Shown here: piece after piece, positions 5,637 to 6,399 of the stretch | Numbering within the stretch: position 1 is the stretch's first letter | Layout: every line of letters starts with the position of its first letter | Assembly: GCA_012523535.1 (NCBI GenBank) | Contig: JAAYII010000140.1 | Coordinates: forward strand, 1-6,399 | Direction: 5' to 3' | Source: Peptococcaceae bacterium | GTDB taxonomy: Bacteria; Bacillota; Desulfitobacteriia; Desulfitobacteriales; Syntrophobotulaceae | DNA: 6,399 nucleotides | Program-made: the position numbers and the translations under genes | The notes under the pieces: model-generated | Told to the model about the DNA's origin: nothing | Database searches by the model: none | Seen by the model: only the letters and a program-made list of their open reading frames with translations

Positions 5637-5982
5637 CTATAAACATAAAGCTCCTATTTCAAAAATAATTCTTCTCAATAATAAACTGTTAAGGGGTTTT
5701 TGTATGCTCATTAAGAAAGGACCTTTTACCAAGGATGATCTATCTTTATTTTTAAATGAATCCAATGTCCCGGTAACAAATAAAAGCCATATCAGTATAG
5801 ACAAAGCTACCACAACAGCAAACAGCCGGACTATCCGATCTCCGTCGCTGGATTTCGAGATCTTCTTAGCAAGCGTCTTAAACGGCTCTTTAAAGAACGA
5901 GACAATGACATATACAGCCACCACCTGCTAGAGTAGAAATATCTTGAACTGTAAATAGTGTTTGCGGTAAAGAGATTTTCAT
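5637..5982 (-). pseudogene. Small two-helix membrane protein, holin-like, with a one-base frameshift
   Basis: An ATG at 5982, with AGAAGG eight bases upstream, starts a frame whose peptide ends LFTVQDISTLAGGG and then hits TAA within about ten codons. The next frame (+1) continues VAVYVIVSFFKEPFKTL, a charged linker SSDGDRIVR, a second helix LFAVVVALSILIWLLFVTG and a polar tail to TAG at 5637. The two join in the repeated GGTGGTGG (about 5917-5925); removing one base restores a 114-residue protein and 346 bases equals 115 codons plus one. A short N-terminal segment ending in LAG, a helix, then F-x-K-E and a second helix recalls small phage holin-like proteins of Clostridia; this is a pattern impression. 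A callable frame exists only from a GTG at 5924. The last 40 residues resemble no family I know. Confidence 0.6.
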
Positions 5983-6004
5983 ACTCTTTGCCTTCTTTAA
6001 ATTT

Positions 6005-6033
6005 AAAAAATTAAAACCGCTTAGATCGCGGTT
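6005..6033 (-). terminator. Minus-strand hairpin with T-rich tail (second of two)
   Basis: AACCGC (6015-6020) and GCGGTT (6028-6033) form a 6-bp stem with a 7-base loop. On the minus strand it is followed by TTAATTTTTT (6014-6005), a terminator-like layout weakened by the interrupting AA. It lies just upstream of the ribosome binding site of the holin-like gene, so it could act in that gene's leader. Confidence 0.4.
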
Positions 6034-6056
6034 AAAAAATACACCTGATTTGGTGT
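6034..6056 (-). terminator. Minus-strand hairpin followed by T6 (first of two)
   Basis: ACACC (6041-6045) and GGTGT (6052-6056) form a 5-bp stem with a 6-base loop; on the minus strand the stem is followed by A and then TTTTTT (6039-6034). The stem is short but the layout is that of a weak intrinsic terminator. No gene to its right on the minus strand is available for it to terminate. Confidence 0.4.
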
Positions 6057-6066
6057 TTAAAATCGG

Positions 6067-6096
6067 CACCTATCCAATTTATTTCCGCATAATCAA
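6067..6096 (+). promoter_or_regulatory. Sigma-K-like (mother-cell) sporulation promoter
   Basis: CACC at 6067-6070, 17 bases, then gCATAatcAA at 6087-6096 fits the Bacillus/Clostridium sigma-K pattern mACm-N16/17-gCATAnnnTA with one mismatch. Transcription would begin near 6100, about 45 bases before the TTG start of the coat-like gene. No good sigma-A promoter is seen here. Late mother-cell expression agrees with the proposed coat role of the genes. Confidence 0.5.
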
Positions 6097-6122
6097 ACTA
6101 AAAAAGGGCAAATTAAAAACAA

Positions 6123-6134
6123 AAATACGTATTT
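6123..6134. repeat. 12-bp perfect palindrome directly against the ribosome binding site
   Basis: AAATACGTATTT is a perfect inverted repeat whose last base touches the AGGAGG at 6135-6140. It lies in the leader of the sporulation unit. With no loop it is a poor hairpin, so if it matters it is more likely a protein-binding site. Confidence 0.3.
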
Positions 6135-6147
6135 AGGAGGTATCCAA

Positions 6148-6366
6148 TTGAGACAACTAACTCCAACTGAGATTACATCATTAAGAGAGTTCTTGACAAT
6201 GGAAACTACGGGATTAATTACATTGAAAACTTCAGAACCATTAATCAATGATGAACTATTAAAACAATCCTGTAGAACCGGAATTGCTGCAGCTGAGGGA
6301 CGTATCAAAGCCATTCAGCAGTTTATTCAGGAGAATAATATTGCTGATGTTCAGGGGGTGCAATAA
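6148..6366 (+). CDS. Small probable spore-coat-associated protein
   Basis: A 72-residue, soluble, mainly helical protein: LTPTEITSLREFL near the start, then METTGL, and a final amphipathic helix with AAEGRIKAIQQFIQENN at about 47-63. The pattern of a helical pair with E-G-R-I-x-x-x-Q near the end is like the small proteins that precede CotF-domain coat proteins in sporulating Clostridia; this is recognition by pattern, not an alignment. Start is TTG at 6148, with a perfect AGGAGG seven bases upstream. Its TAA overlaps the ATG of the next gene (TAATG), so the two are translationally coupled. A sigma-K-like promoter lies about 50-80 bases upstream, supporting expression in the mother cell. Confidence 0.72.
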   Translation: MRQLTPTEITSLREFLTMETTGLITLKTSEPLINDELLKQSCRTGIAAAEGRIKAIQQFIQENNIADVQGVQ

Positions 6367-6399
6367 TGAGCTTTTGGGATGAAAAACTCTTAGGCAAAG
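6366..6399 (+). CDS. Start of a second coat-operon protein, cut by window edge (CotF-like?)
   Basis: Only eleven codons are present, reading MSFWDEKLLGK. The ATG shares its A with the stop of the previous gene, and AGGGGGTG six bases upstream is a good ribosome binding site. The F-W-D-E-K-x-L-L start resembles the beginning of CotF-domain spore coat proteins of Clostridia, and such genes often follow a small helical partner like the one upstream. Too little is visible for a firm family assignment. Confidence 0.5.
   Translation, partial: MSFWDEKLLGK

Noticed and set aside
5581..5931. 116-codon plus-strand reading frame
   Set aside because: It is antisense to the holin-like gene, has no ribosome binding site (its ATG follows an A-rich tract) and its composition looks like a mirror of the hydrophobic protein on the other strand.

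Overview
The window looks like a chromosomal segment of a spore-forming, AT-rich, low-GC Gram-positive bacterium of the Clostridia, plausibly the Desulfitobacterium/Desulfosporosinus kind. The support is strong AGGAGG-type ribosome binding sites, GTG and TTG starts, lipoproteins with Gram-positive style lipoboxes, a Spo0E-like sporulation regulator and a probable spore-coat gene pair behind a sigma-K-like promoter. The taxonomic call is an inference from gene style, not from a marker gene.

Layout: positions 1-1391 (minus strand) hold a polar amino acid ABC importer, a lipoprotein substrate-binding protein followed by a permease that runs off the left edge, with a strong hairpin between them. 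Positions 1392-1813 have no convincing gene, apart from an in-frame membrane-like open stretch just behind the next gene. Positions 1814-2254 (minus) encode a small lipoprotein built of two copies of a 48-residue WGDS/NENGGLW repeat. Divergent from it, 2463-2894 (plus) encodes a two-domain iron-sulfur protein (YjdI-like plus CDGSH). Positions 3000-3506 (minus) encode an unrecognised five-helix membrane protein. Positions 3650-4866 (minus) form a two-gene operon, a VOC-family protein overlapping an alpha/beta hydrolase, driven by a near-consensus sigma-A promoter (TTGACA-N17-GATAAT) with a 12-bp palindrome at the expected transcription start.

Positions 4969-5982 are a small gene graveyard: the C-terminal end of a LuxR/NarL-type response regulator (plus), a Spo0E-like gene with a one-base frameshift (minus), and a two-helix, holin-like membrane protein gene with a one-base frameshift (minus). 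A strong bidirectional terminator separates the first two. Neither frameshifted gene is visible as one reading frame, so a standard ORF caller would miss or truncate both.

Positions 6067-6399 (plus) start a sporulation unit: a sigma-K-like promoter, a 72-residue protein, and the first 11 codons of a second protein whose start resembles CotF-type coat proteins, joined by a TAATG overlap.

I found no CRISPR array, insertion sequence, tRNA or rRNA, and no clear evidence for a wholly new system. The most useful novelties are the frameshifted small genes, the repeat lipoprotein, the binding protein lacking the usual ligand arginine, and the regulatory structures around them.
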